From CAYMBP01 sp964388745 (GTDB taxonomy: Bacteria > Babelota > Babeliae > Babelales > RVW-14): a stretch of DNA of 64,000 bases. Location: positions 7,746 through 71,745 of the forward strand of contig CAYMBP010000004.1 of the NCBI GenBank assembly GCA_964388745.1. The letters are read 5' to 3'. Positions 35,396 through 44,797 of this stretch are shown here, in pieces. The stretch's first letter is position 1, and every line of letters starts with the position of its first letter. The translations under genes were made by a program, and so were the position numbers. The notes under the pieces were generated by a model. That model saw nothing but the letters and a program-made list of their open reading frames with translations. It searched no databases and had not been told where the DNA came from.

Positions 35396-35805
35396 AATAC
35401 GTTATGATGCCTCGTTAAAAGGTGGAAAATACGAACAAGCTACGACAGCAAAGTGTATCATGATCAGACATAAAATTAAAGCATTATCACAATAGATAAC
35501 CATACTTTTTTCTATCTGTTTATTAACCCTTTGTACGTTACAATATTTTATACTTATATAATTTACACAATCTTAAAAAGATAATCATTGACTTTCAATA
35601 ATTAGTCGTTATAATTTGTAGACATTTTCATATTTCAATGGTTTTACCAACTTTTCAATACTGTATCATTTATATAATTTTGAAAAAATCAGGTTATCAT
35701 ACTCAATCATTAATATAAAAATTATATTAGAATAATTTTCTTGAAATGCACGATAAATAAAAGATTTTAAAAAAAATTTGATTTTTTAAAAAGTATAAGT
35801 AAACT

Positions 35806-35891
35806 TGTATTCAAGATCTTAAATAAGACTTCATTACTACTCTCCTTTCTCCTTTTTCCGCCATACAAGTTTTCTTGTGTGGCGGTTTTTT
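35806..35891 (+). ncRNA. Small-RNA-like element, copy 1 (pyrimidine-rich tract plus terminator)
   Basis: A 43-nt stretch at 35826-35868 is identical to copy 2 and contains CTCTCCTTTCTCCTTTTT, complementary to Shine-Dalgarno-type sequence. It ends in an intrinsic terminator: CCGCCATACAAG with CTTGTGTGGCGG, TTTT loop, then six T. A -10-like TATAAG lies at 35794; the -35 is unclear, so the 5' end is a guess. Confidence 0.4.
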
Positions 35892-36047
35892 ATGCTTGCC
35901 TTCATATAAACCAGATATTTTGCTTCTTAAGCTGCCTACAAGGGGCGGTAATTAATTTCTATGGTTAAATTTTCACCAATTACGGCTTTTTTTAAGCATT
36001 TTAACTATTTCCCTTGATTTTTTTATGTAATCATGTACAATATAAAC

Positions 36048-36133
36048 ATATTCATTTGAAATAAAGACTTCATTACTACTCTCCTTTCTCCTTTTTCCGC
36101 CATACAAATTCTTTTGTATGGCGGTTTTATTTT
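36048..36133 (+). ncRNA. Small-RNA-like element, copy 2
   Basis: Same 43-nt core at 36065-36107, followed by CCGCCATACAAA with TTTGTATGGCGG and a TTCT loop, then a T-rich tail. Compared with copy 1 the closing pair changes from G-C to A-T on both sides, and one A-T pair is a G-T in copy 1, so pairing is kept. A promoter fits: TTGATT (36014), 16-bp gap, TACAAT (36036). Predicted transcript about 80 nt. Confidence 0.45.
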
Positions 36134-36237
36134 ATTTATAAGAGACTTGCTTGAACTTTTTTACGTATTATGCCAAAATACGCTCGTTAGCATTGTAGGT
36201 TTAAGGTGGGCTAAAAAAAGTAAAGGGGAATAAAATA

Positions 36238-37935
36238 ATGAATCTCTATGTCAAAAGCATAATTCAGTTCTTTTTATCTTTTACAATGTTCGCTCATAGC
36301 CTTCTTCAAGCAAATAATCTATCTGTTCAGGTAGTGCAAAAATCTCAAAAAAAGAACCAGATCCCTTATCAAGCAAAGCTTTTTTTACTGTCTCAAGGGC
36401 TTGAAAGAGACGAAGATATAAGACAGATAGAGACAATTGATAAATATGCACCATTACCAATTTCTTCTTATCTTAAAAATGCTTCATTTGAAGGAAAGTA
36501 TGAGCAAATAGCTCAAGTTCCCCTTGTCGTCAATGGGGAGATTATTAACCACATCTTTATTGGTTTAGGAAAGCCTGCAAAAAATATAGATGACTCTTGT
36601 GAATATCTTAGGCGATCCATAGCCTCGGTTATGCCTCTTGTTAAAAATCTTAAAATAGCCCATCTACTGGTAGAAATTCCACGATATCTTGAAGAAATTT
36701 GTAAGCGGACTTATGAGGAGTTAGTTCGAGAGTGCAGCTTAGCAACTCTCATGCATGATTATAGTTATGACGAATTTAGACAATCAAAAAAAAATGATAA
36801 CGATTTTCATCCAATTATTACATTTCTTATACCAGAGAATAAAGAGATGGAGTTTGTTGAAAAAGCATGCAAAGAAGCTAGTATTATTGCAAGCTCATTA
36901 AATGAAGCTCGATGTTGGATGGATGGTCCAGCCAACAAGGTGACACCTACCTTCATGGCAGAGCAAGCAAAAAAAATTGCAGCAAGAAATGAGAATCTTG
37001 TTTGCCATATTCTTGAAGAATCTGATGCAAAAAATCTTGGGATGGGGGCTTTTCTTGCTGTAAGTAAAGGATCATCACAATCTGGAAAAATTGTTATTCT
37101 TGAATACAAAAGTGACAGCCCACATGCTCAAACAATTGCCCTATGTGGTAAAGGAATTACGTATGACACAGGAGGGGTTTCACTTAAAACTCCTGGAGCT
37201 ATGCTTGGCATGAAGTATGACATGTGTGGTGGTGCGTCTGTTTTAGCGATTATGAATCTTGTTGCTCAATTTAAGCCACATTGCAATGTTATTGGCATTG
37301 TCCCATTTGCTGAAAATATGCCAGATGGCAATGCGTATCGTGAAGATGATATTTTAACAGCCATGAACGGCAAAACAATTGAAGTAATCACAACGGACGC
37401 AGAAGGTAGGCTTGTTTTAGCAGATGCTTTATGTTATGCAGAAAAGGTATATCATCCGGATATTATAATTGATATTGCTACACTAACAGGAGCTTGCCCT
37501 AATGCTGTTGGTCGTTTTTATACAGCCTTCATGACAAAAGACTCTGACCTCATGCAATTACTTCAATTCTATGGGTATAAAACAGGGGACCGCATGTGGC
37601 CACTTCCATTTCATGATGATTATAAAAAAGCTAATAAATCTGATATTGCCGATGTAAAGAATAAGGGATCTTATCAATATCAGGCTTATTGCATTGAGGC
37701 TGGAAAATTTCTTGAAAACTTTGTTGAAAATGCTCGGTGGGCACATCTTGATATTGCAGGATCTGGATGGAGTGCCCCTGGTATTAATTATTTAGGTAAT
37801 GGAGCAACTGGGGCGGGCATAAGAACTATTTTATATGTTATTATGAATTACAGCGCTCAAGCTCGCTTATATAAAGAAATCAATGAATTTCATTACTCAC
37901 AGGCAAAGGAGAAAGAAGCTGCTCTTGCGGCTTAA
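36238..37935 (+). CDS. pepA: Exported M17 leucyl aminopeptidase, copy A
   Basis: Zinc-dependent aminopeptidase. The C-terminal catalytic domain is complete: K305 and D310 in GKGITYDTGG, KYDMCGGA, and D387, E389, R391 in TTDAEGRL (family NTDAEGRL). 565 residues versus about 480-500 for usual PepA. The extra length includes a signal peptide at 1-25 (KSIIQFFLSFTMFAHSLLQA), although M17 enzymes are normally cytoplasmic, and an Ala/Glu/Lys tail. AGGGG precedes the ATG. Duplicated in the next gene; the two proteins are clearly homologous over their whole length. Confidence 0.92.
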   Translation: MNLYVKSIIQFFLSFTMFAHSLLQANNLSVQVVQKSQKKNQIPYQAKLFLLSQGLERDEDIRQIETIDKYAPLPISSYLKNASFEGKYEQIAQVPLVVNGEIINHIFIGLGKPAKNIDDSCEYLRRSIASVMPLVKNLKIAHLLVEIPRYLEEICKRTYEELVRECSLATLMHDYSYDEFRQSKKNDNDFHPIITFLIPENKEMEFVEKACKEASIIASSLNEARCWMDGPANKVTPTFMAEQAKKIAARNENLVCHILEESDAKNLGMGAFLAVSKGSSQSGKIVILEYKSDSPHAQTIALCGKGITYDTGGVSLKTPGAMLGMKYDMCGGASVLAIMNLVAQFKPHCNVIGIVPFAENMPDGNAYREDDILTAMNGKTIEVITTDAEGRLVLADALCYAEKVYHPDIIIDIATLTGACPNAVGRFYTAFMTKDSDLMQLLQFYGYKTGDRMWPLPFHDDYKKANKSDIADVKNKGSYQYQAYCIEAGKFLENFVENARWAHLDIAGSGWSAPGINYLGNGATGAGIRTILYVIMNYSAQARLYKEINEFHYSQAKEKEAALAA

Positions 37936-38011
37936 TATTATGGGGGTGCATCAATGTATCCCCATAAGCTCAAAATATAAAGTACGGTTAATTTTTAGAA
38001 AGGACTAAGTT

Positions 38012-39655
38012 ATGAACAAGCATTTTTGCTTAATAGTTTTTCTATTTCTTTTTCCTGGAGTAATACCTTTTAGCAATGGCAAGGCTGCACCATTTAATGA
38101 AAATCATCTCTTCTTGGAAGTTAAAGAGTGTCAACAGCTCCCAGTTACTCACCATATTTCCTATGAAGCAAAGCTATTTTTAATGAGTGAAGGATTTAAA
38201 TATGCAGATGATGCTCAAACGATTGAAGAAATTAATGCATATTCTTCAACCCCGATAGAAGAATATTTTAAAATAAAGAACTTTGAAGGAAAATATGAGC
38301 AGGTAATCGAAATTCCTTTAAATGTTGATGGTAAGTTGATTGATCATATTTTTGTTGGGCTTGGAAAACCAAACACCTATCCTGATACAGCATGTGAGTA
38401 TTTTCGTCGATCATTTTCATCAGTTATTCCTCTTATGAAAAAAAACAAAATAATAGACCTTGCAACTTGTTTGCCAAAATTCTTAGAAAAATGGTGTAAC
38501 CGATCATATGCAGATCTTATTTATGAAGCGGGCCTTGCAGCACTTCTCCACTATTATGATTATGATGACTATAAAAGCGAAAAAAATAGGCATAATGCTT
38601 CTATCACATTTTGTCTTTCTGAAGAAGATTTTGAGTATCAAAGAGAGGCTGAGCAATCTTCTATAATTGCAACAACAGTTGCGCATTCAATGAACGCAGC
38701 AAGGAATTGGATGGATGGTCCAGCAAATTTAGTTACACCTTTATTTATGGCACAACAAGCTGAAATGATTGCGAAAAAACATGATAACTTAACATATCGG
38801 GTTCTGAATGAAGAAAGTGCTACAAAGCTTGGAATGGGAGCTTTTATGGGTGTATCACAGGGCTCTTCAAATCCTGGCAATATTGTCATTCTTGAATATT
38901 ATTGTGATGATGATGCACCAACAATTGGGTTATGTGGTAAAGGAATTACATATGATACTGGTGGCGTTTCACTCAAACCACCGAGTGCTATGCTTGGCAT
39001 GAAATATGACATGTGCGGTGGCGCATCTGTTTTGGCTATTATGGACCTTGTTGCCCAGTTTAAACCACATTGTAATGTTATTGGCATAGCCCCATTTGCT
39101 GAAAATATGCCAGACGGTAAATCTTACCGAGAAGATGATATTTTAACAGCTATGAACGGAAAAACAATCGAAATTATTAACACAGATGCTGAAGGCCGAT
39201 TAGCTCTAGCCGATGCATTATGCTACCTTGAACAAGAATATAGACCTGACGTAATTTTTACTATTGCAACACTAACAGGAGCATGCTTACATGCAGTTGG
39301 TCATGAATACACAGCCTTTATGACTCAAGACACAGAGCTCTTGCAACTTCTACAACGATATGGAAATAGAACAGGAGATAAAATGTGGCCACTGCCATTT
39401 CATGATGACTATATGAAAGCCAATCACTCAAGCGTTGCTGATGTTGCTAATGCTGGTTCAAAAAAATATCAAGCTGGCAGCATTGTTGCTGGAAAATTTC
39501 TTCAAAATTTTATTGAAAATGCACGCTGGGCACATCTTGATATAGCCGGTGCTGCATGGGGCTCAACTGATATAAATTACGTAGGACAAGGAGCAACAGG
39601 AGCGAGTATCAGAACGCTTATTCATGTAATTATGGATTTCAGTCAATATAATTAG
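38012..39655 (+). CDS. pepA: Exported M17 leucyl aminopeptidase, copy B
   Basis: Tandem paralogue of the preceding gene, 547 residues. Signal peptide FCLIVFLFLFPGVIPFSNGKA. Catalytic blocks GKGITYDTGG, KYDMCGGA and NTDAEGRL are intact, here with the canonical Asn. The N-terminal domains of the two copies are more divergent than the catalytic domains. AAAGGA precedes the ATG. The 76-bp spacer after copy A holds an 8-bp hairpin (TTATGGGG with CCCCATAA) without a T run, so co-transcription is likely. Probable role: trimming peptides outside the cytoplasm for uptake. Confidence 0.92.
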   Translation: MNKHFCLIVFLFLFPGVIPFSNGKAAPFNENHLFLEVKECQQLPVTHHISYEAKLFLMSEGFKYADDAQTIEEINAYSSTPIEEYFKIKNFEGKYEQVIEIPLNVDGKLIDHIFVGLGKPNTYPDTACEYFRRSFSSVIPLMKKNKIIDLATCLPKFLEKWCNRSYADLIYEAGLAALLHYYDYDDYKSEKNRHNASITFCLSEEDFEYQREAEQSSIIATTVAHSMNAARNWMDGPANLVTPLFMAQQAEMIAKKHDNLTYRVLNEESATKLGMGAFMGVSQGSSNPGNIVILEYYCDDDAPTIGLCGKGITYDTGGVSLKPPSAMLGMKYDMCGGASVLAIMDLVAQFKPHCNVIGIAPFAENMPDGKSYREDDILTAMNGKTIEIINTDAEGRLALADALCYLEQEYRPDVIFTIATLTGACLHAVGHEYTAFMTQDTELLQLLQRYGNRTGDKMWPLPFHDDYMKANHSSVADVANAGSKKYQAGSIVAGKFLQNFIENARWAHLDIAGAAWGSTDINYVGQGATGASIRTLIHVIMDFSQYN

Positions 39656-39709
39656 ACGAACTTCCTCTTTCTTCCACTCGGAATTAGAAAAAAGCTACTC
39701 ATGATAATA

Positions 39710-39741
39710 AGAGATAGGATCTATTGCAAGATCCTATCTCT
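39710..39741 (+). terminator. Perfect hairpin between convergent genes
   Basis: AGAGATAGGATCT (39710-39722) pairs with AGATCCTATCTCT (39729-39741), loop ATTGCA. T residues follow only loosely (GTTTTAGTTTT). Likely ends the aminopeptidase transcript and perhaps the convergent one. Confidence 0.65.
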
Positions 39742-39801
39742 GCTTGATCGTTTTAGTTTTATTGCTTGTTATTTTAATGAGCTAAAAAACATCCACTTTT
39801 T

Positions 39802-41307
39802 TTAAAGGAAATCATCAGAACTCTGCGGAAAAAGCATGGTGCTCATCTGCTCAATGCGCAAGCGAATATCTCTAAAATTGGGATTGCTATAATATTGTTC
39901 TGCAACATTTATTGCAATGATTAAGTTTTCTTGAGCTTGTGGAATATTGCCTCGATCAAGACTCTCTTGTGTAGCAGCTAGCTCATTAATAACAATTGCC
40001 ATCTGAAAAGAAACAAGAGGGCTCTCTATAAAAAGCATTTGGGTAATACCCTGAATTAGATGAAAATACCTTTCATAAGAATTATTAAGTGAGTCAATAA
40101 ATATAATGTTTTGTTCTCTTTTTTGTGCAATAAGAGAGACCCAGTGACCTGGAGTATTTGCAATAACACAGATCTGACTTGAAGCTTCGTCACGAAACTG
40201 TTGCATGCCTTGAGCATCTTCATCACTGAAGGCAAAAGCTGCTGATCGCTCAAAGGCATCCTGTTCAAGAATATAAATGTTGGCAAGTTTATTATCTGAA
40301 CGAAATTGAAGAGCATTCTCATTAACACCAAGTACTTTTAAGTAAGGACGTACTTGCTCTATATTTTCACGTGACATTAATCTTTCAATTTCATCCCTTA
40401 CTAAATGGTCAAAGGTTCCATTTGAACGATGTTGTTGTATATTGTTTTTCCATATATTAATAACTTCAGAAAAAGCTTCTGGGTGTTGGGCGGTGTTCTT
40501 TATCAACTCTCCAGAGGGGTCCGCTTGAATAAGAATACCATTTATTAAGGCAAAGTAACCACAATCTAGTCCTGACTGTGGTTGACTGAAAATTTGTTGA
40601 ACATTAAGCGCGATATTGTTCTCAAGATCATTTTTACTATTTATATTAATTACACCACAAGCAGCTACTCTACCTGTTCGAGATGATGTCATATAACAAT
40701 ATCCTTTGTATGCAAAATAAGTTCCGATCCCTAAACCAATAACAGAGGGAACAATCGGAAACTCTATCATAAGCTCCTTGGGCCAATGCCATATATAATC
40801 AAAAAATGATTCCTTAAATCCCATATCTTTATAACAAAGAGGAAAGACTGTTGATTGCATAATTTCTATAAGGGTACGAAGGTAAATAATTGAAGGACTT
40901 GGTGAATAACTGTTAGATAACTCTTGAAGAATTTTTTTACATCTTTTTTCAAAAATTCTTATCTGGTGTGGTAGTGCTAGATGCTTCTTTTGATTTAATG
41001 AATAAAAAAGCTTGCCATATAAACGAATACCTTGATCTACATAAGGATTTTTTGATTTGCTAATGAGCAAATCCATTGAGTTAGTAAGCTCTAAACCTTG
41101 ATCAAGTAGTGCTATATCTCTATTATAATCTTCATCTTCATATTCTTTTTTTAAATGTTTTTCCAAATAAATTGAAGCCCTGAGCTCAGAAAACATTTTT
41201 TTTAAAGAAAGGGTTGCAAGATCAAAAGTAGGTGTCGCACTTATAATTGTGACAGATAACAACGAAACAACAAACATTGTCACAAAAATTATTTTTATTG
41301 ATTTCAT
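39802..41307 (-). CDS. Exported Ulp/papain-like cysteine protease candidate
   Basis: 501 residues. Signal peptide KIIFVTMFVVSLLSVTIIS. Residues about 190-210 (IVPSVIGLGIGTYFAYKG) form a membrane helix or hydrophobic hairpin. Then QSGLDCGYFALING gives Q244 and nucleophile C249 in a DCG motif, and PGHWVSLI with H388 is followed by FIDSLN with D405. DCG with an upstream Gln and HW...D are signatures of Ulp/SENP-type (C48) proteases, but there the order is H, D, Q, C; here it is Q, C, H, D, a permuted order also normal for papain and OTU folds. A deubiquitinase or de-SUMOylase acting on host proteins is plausible; activity is inferred. Confidence 0.62.
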   Translation of the reverse strand: MKSIKIIFVTMFVVSLLSVTIISATPTFDLATLSLKKMFSELRASIYLEKHLKKEYEDEDYNRDIALLDQGLELTNSMDLLISKSKNPYVDQGIRLYGKLFYSLNQKKHLALPHQIRIFEKRCKKILQELSNSYSPSPSIIYLRTLIEIMQSTVFPLCYKDMGFKESFFDYIWHWPKELMIEFPIVPSVIGLGIGTYFAYKGYCYMTSSRTGRVAACGVININSKNDLENNIALNVQQIFSQPQSGLDCGYFALINGILIQADPSGELIKNTAQHPEAFSEVINIWKNNIQQHRSNGTFDHLVRDEIERLMSRENIEQVRPYLKVLGVNENALQFRSDNKLANIYILEQDAFERSAAFAFSDEDAQGMQQFRDEASSQICVIANTPGHWVSLIAQKREQNIIFIDSLNNSYERYFHLIQGITQMLFIESPLVSFQMAIVINELAATQESLDRGNIPQAQENLIIAINVAEQYYSNPNFRDIRLRIEQMSTMLFPQSSDDFL

Positions 41308-41416
41308 AGATTCTTCCTGTTATGTAAAATAGTAGAAACAGATAAAGTATAGCTTTTTTTGCAACACCATTCAAACATAGACAAATATTAAATATTTAAA
41401 AAAAGATCATTATTTT

Positions 41417-41989
41417 ATGAAAAAATTATTTGTTATATCTGCCCCATCTGGAGCCGGGAAGACTTCTCTTGTTCAAGCTCTTTTAGACAAGTACGCTAAC
41501 GACTATGCTCTATCTCGTGTTGTTACTTATACAACCCGAGCGCCACGGCTTAATGAAAGAGATGGGATTGATTATCATTTTATTAGTAAAGACAGATTTA
41601 AAAACCGTATCAAAGAAAATTTTTTTATTGAAATCACAGAGTATAATCAATCATTATATGGAACAGCACGAAAGAGTCTTGAAGTAAAAAATTCAACGCA
41701 TCATAAAATTGCCATTCTTGACCGAAACGGTGCATCTACACTTAAAGAAGAATATCCCAAGGCAGTATTAATTTGGATTTATCCGCCAAGCATTAATGAA
41801 TTGCAAAAGAGACTTCTTTTGCGAAAAAGTGAAAATACTAATGAAATTAATAAGAGAATAGCTATTGCTCAACAAGAAATCCAAAAAGAAAAAAATCAAC
41901 CTATTTATAATCATCATATAAAAAATGACTTCTTTGACGTCGCCCTCAAAGAATTAGTAACAATTATAAAAAAGCATATTAATTCTTAA
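41417..41989 (+). CDS. gmk: Guanylate kinase
   Basis: Phosphorylates GMP to GDP. P-loop SAPSGAGKTSL at about 8-18, then the GMP-binding RVVTYTTRAPRLNERDGIDYHF (family TTR.PR.GE..G.DY.F) and the lid region. 190 residues is normal. No clear Shine-Dalgarno precedes the ATG, only an A-rich leader. Ends five bases before the convergent transporter. Confidence 0.95.
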   Translation: MKKLFVISAPSGAGKTSLVQALLDKYANDYALSRVVTYTTRAPRLNERDGIDYHFISKDRFKNRIKENFFIEITEYNQSLYGTARKSLEVKNSTHHKIAILDRNGASTLKEEYPKAVLIWIYPPSINELQKRLLLRKSENTNEINKRIAIAQQEIQKEKNQPIYNHHIKNDFFDVALKELVTIIKKHINS

Positions 41990-41993
41990 TGTA

Positions 41994-42902
41994 TTAGCTC
42001 TCTTTGTAAAAAACAAATAGTCCTGTTGTTACACAGACTAAACAAAAGAGATGATGCCAAGTAATAACGCCATCCATTAAAAGCCATTCAAAAATAGTAG
42101 AAAAAACAGGACACAAGAATCCACTTAGTGAAACAAAGGTAATAGAATATCGCTTGATAAGAAACGCATACAAATTATAAAATATGACATTTGAGAGCAA
42201 GATAAGTAACGTAAGCCAACCAACAAAAGGAGCGACTGCTGTTACAGGCGTTGCTTGCACTCCGTCAACAAATAAAAATGTTACACCGCACATAACCCCC
42301 CCAAGTAACATGGCAACTCCGTTAACAAAAACAATGCTGTAATTTTTTTCAGAAAGTTTTTTTACGTGAAACCAAGCATAAGCAGCAGATAACATTGCAC
42401 AAGCAAGCGCTGCCTCTGGGATTGAAATACCGAATAAAGAAAAGGCTGGGGCAACACCTGAAAGAAGTGTTTCTCCTGTCTCAGCAAGTGCTTGTGATGC
42501 TAGTAAAGGGGCAAGTCCAATAACACCAAGAAGAATTCCTGTAATATTGTATAAAGTAAGCCGCTCATTAAGAACAAGATACGAAAGAAACGCCGTTGCA
42601 AATGGAGTTGCTGAATAAATTAGAACTGTTTTAAGTGCAGATACATATTGTAAGGCCCAAAACTCTAATACAAAAACAACATAAATATGTAAAAAAGCAA
42701 CAGTGAGAAAAGGCCACCAGTCTTTAAGTGCTCGTGAAAAATTATTCCGATCTCCAGTAACCCATTGATATCCTAAAAGAGCTCCACCAGAAATTATCAT
42801 TCGAACAGTAAGAAGAAAAAGAGGTGTTGAATAAAAAATAGTATTTTTAGCAGCAACAAAGGAGAGAGCTAAAATCATATACATGAAAATAATAAGAATC
42901 AT
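41994..42902 (-). CDS. DMT-superfamily (EamA) transporter
   Basis: 302 residues with about ten transmembrane helices in two EamA halves; helix 1 FMYMILALSFVAAKNTIF and the second half around GWLTLLILLSNVIFYNLYAFLIKRYSITF fit the drug/metabolite exporter fold. AAGGAG precedes the ATG. Substrate unknown: amino acid or metabolite export, or host-metabolite import as in some intracellular bacteria. It follows the LptF/G-type gene by 17 bases. Confidence 0.82.
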   Translation of the reverse strand: MILIIFMYMILALSFVAAKNTIFYSTPLFLLTVRMIISGGALLGYQWVTGDRNNFSRALKDWWPFLTVAFLHIYVVFVLEFWALQYVSALKTVLIYSATPFATAFLSYLVLNERLTLYNITGILLGVIGLAPLLASQALAETGETLLSGVAPAFSLFGISIPEAALACAMLSAAYAWFHVKKLSEKNYSIVFVNGVAMLLGGVMCGVTFLFVDGVQATPVTAVAPFVGWLTLLILLSNVIFYNLYAFLIKRYSITFVSLSGFLCPVFSTIFEWLLMDGVITWHHLFCLVCVTTGLFVFYKES

Positions 42903-42919
42903 AGATGCTCCTTAATGAT

Positions 42920-43954
42920 CTATTGTTTATTATAATATAGTAATAGCAAAGTGACTGTTATAATAATTAGTGGGCCATACAATATAGCCACACTTGCTAC
43001 AGGATTCTGAACAAGTGCTTGCGCACACAAGCTACATGCGTAAGATATAAAAAATAATATTCCACTTGAAGAGAATGTAATTAAAAACCCTCTTCCCTTG
43101 CTTAAACCCCATAAAAATGTGAAAAAGAATCCTAAAAATGGAAGCATTAAAAGCCAAATAGATTGCGATATGCGCTTGTTATATTCTAACATGACCTCCA
43201 TTTTTTTACAATTTTCACCATAAAGCTCAACAATATTCATTGACCTTATAGCTTTAGTAGTACTTTTTTGCAATGGTGTGACAAATTGCTTAAGATCAAT
43301 AATAATTGTATCAAATACTCCTTTTTTATGACTATTCTGATTAGAGAATGATCCATTAAAAAGAGTAATGCTCTGATCTTTTAAAGAGCCTGTAGTTGCT
43401 ACAAAAACAAATATATCTTGTTGATTTTTAAAGGGAAGTGTAAAAAATAAACGTTCAAAATGTATACTTTGATCAATAATCTTTTTCTTCGCAAACCATA
43501 ACGAAACACCATCTGTTAACTTATGCATTACACCTGGCTCAAACTGCTCAATCTGTTTTGTTGCAATATCAACAAGAAGTACTCGCAAATGATTTTGGCT
43601 GGAAGGAATAATAAAGAAAATAAGAGGTATAAATAAAGTAGTAAGTGATAATGAGAAAAGAAAAAGAGCTACAAAAAATGATTTCCTTAAACGATGAAAA
43701 AAATAAAAAATGAGCAAATCTGTACGTACAAAAATATCAATACAGACCAACTGAACAGCACTGCAAGCAGCAAGAGGGATAATATACCCTGATAATGTAA
43801 TAAACATTGATGCTAACAGTGCCGGTAAAAGAGCAATCGAAAAAATAAAAGATAGTCGTGTTAACAATGTTGTTACAATTAATAAAAAAGAAAAAATGGT
43901 ACAACAAAAAACAAATTTTTTATAAAATCGAAAGAGAAAAAAAGAGATGATCAT
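42920..43954 (-). CDS. LptF/LptG-family permease (YjgP/YjgQ)
   Basis: Inner-membrane part of the LPS-export ABC transporter LptB2FG. The 344-residue protein has three helices at the N-terminus (LLARLS..., ending YIIPLAAC and FRKSFFVALFLFSL), a soluble periplasmic domain of about 150 residues, and three helices at the C-terminus (LMLPFLGFFFTFLWGLSKGR typical of the family). F and G cannot be told apart. It implies lipopolysaccharide or a similar glycolipid in an outer membrane. Nine bases downstream of ymdB. Confidence 0.78.
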   Translation of the reverse strand: MIISFFLFRFYKKFVFCCTIFSFLLIVTTLLTRLSFIFSIALLPALLASMFITLSGYIIPLAACSAVQLVCIDIFVRTDLLIFYFFHRLRKSFFVALFLFSLSLTTLFIPLIFFIIPSSQNHLRVLLVDIATKQIEQFEPGVMHKLTDGVSLWFAKKKIIDQSIHFERLFFTLPFKNQQDIFVFVATTGSLKDQSITLFNGSFSNQNSHKKGVFDTIIIDLKQFVTPLQKSTTKAIRSMNIVELYGENCKKMEVMLEYNKRISQSIWLLMLPFLGFFFTFLWGLSKGRGFLITFSSSGILFFISYACSLCAQALVQNPVASVAILYGPLIIITVTLLLLYYNKQ

Positions 43955-43963
43955 TAATAACAG

Positions 43964-44785
43964 CTACGTCACAGACATATCAGGATCAATATGTCGAATG
44001 CGCTCAATATGCAAAGCCTTACCTGTTTTTGCATCAACATCAACAACAATGCCTGAAAGTACAAATGGTGGCTCATGAGAAACAACAAATCTTCCCATTT
44101 TAGGGTGGTACAAAAAGCGACTTATAACCCCCTCTTTTTGAAATCCAATAACTGAATGAACAGAGCAAGAAGCCCCAAGGTCTGTAATATAACCAGTTCC
44201 CTTTGGTAAAATACGCTCATCTGCAGTTTGTACATGAGTATGCGTTCCCACCAAGCAAGATACTTTACCATCAACAAAAAGCCCCATAGCATTTTTTTCA
44301 GATGTTGCCTCAGCATGAAAGTCAACAAGAATGATAGGAGTTTTTGACTTAAGCATTAAAATTAACGATTCAATCGTGCGAAATGGACAATCAAGCGAAT
44401 CTCGCACAAAAACACGACCATGTAAGTTAACAATCGCAACTAAATGATTACTCGCAGTAGAAAAAAGAGAATATCCTTTTCCCTGACAACCAGATGGATA
44501 ATTTGCTGGTCGAATAAAGTCATCACGACTTTCAAAACTGTTAAAAACCTCCTTATTGTCCCAAGCATGATTGCCGGTGGTGATTACATCAGCACCGGCA
44601 TCTTTCAACGTTGTTATAATTTTAGGAGAAATTCCTCGACCATCTTTTGCAGCATTTTCTCCATTCACCACAAGTACATCAGCTTTATACTGCTTTTTAA
44701 GCTGCATACCCCATTTTTTAAAAAGTTGTTGACCGGGCAATCCAACAAGATCCCCAATAATCATGATGCGCACTGATGTACTCAT
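43964..44785 (-). CDS. ymdB: YmdB-type metallophosphoesterase
   Basis: 273 residues; TIGR00282-type phosphodiesterase. Metal-binding motifs: IIGDLVG, VNGENAA, TGNHAWD, DFHAEATSEK and GTHTHVQTAD, all diagnostic of YmdB. In B. subtilis YmdB is a 2',3'/3',5'-cyclic nucleotide phosphodiesterase encoded next to rny. The same rny-ymdB pairing is found here, with 12 bases between. AAGGAA precedes the ATG. Confidence 0.93.
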   Translation of the reverse strand: MSTSVRIMIIGDLVGLPGQQLFKKWGMQLKKQYKADVLVVNGENAAKDGRGISPKIITTLKDAGADVITTGNHAWDNKEVFNSFESRDDFIRPANYPSGCQGKGYSLFSTASNHLVAIVNLHGRVFVRDSLDCPFRTIESLILMLKSKTPIILVDFHAEATSEKNAMGLFVDGKVSCLVGTHTHVQTADERILPKGTGYITDLGASCSVHSVIGFQKEGVISRFLYHPKMGRFVVSHEPPFVLSGIVVDVDAKTGKALHIERIRHIDPDMSVT

Positions 44786-44797
44786 AGATAATTCCTT

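Larger units (their letters stand above)
35396..36237. other. 840-bp intergenic region with duplicated terminator/sRNA-like elements
   Basis: Divergent spacer between dnaN (minus) and an aminopeptidase (plus). The first 400 bp is strongly AT-rich with no convincing DnaA boxes. The right half holds two near-identical elements (35806-35891 and 36048-36133) and, between them, a weaker hairpin with a T run at about 35947-35993. Confidence 0.6.

Noticed and set aside
35396..36237. Replication origin upstream of dnaN
   Set aside because: The dnaN-recF neighbourhood and an AT-rich spacer suggested oriC, but dnaA is absent, no good DnaA-box cluster was found, and gene direction and strand bias indicate forks converging nearby rather than starting here.
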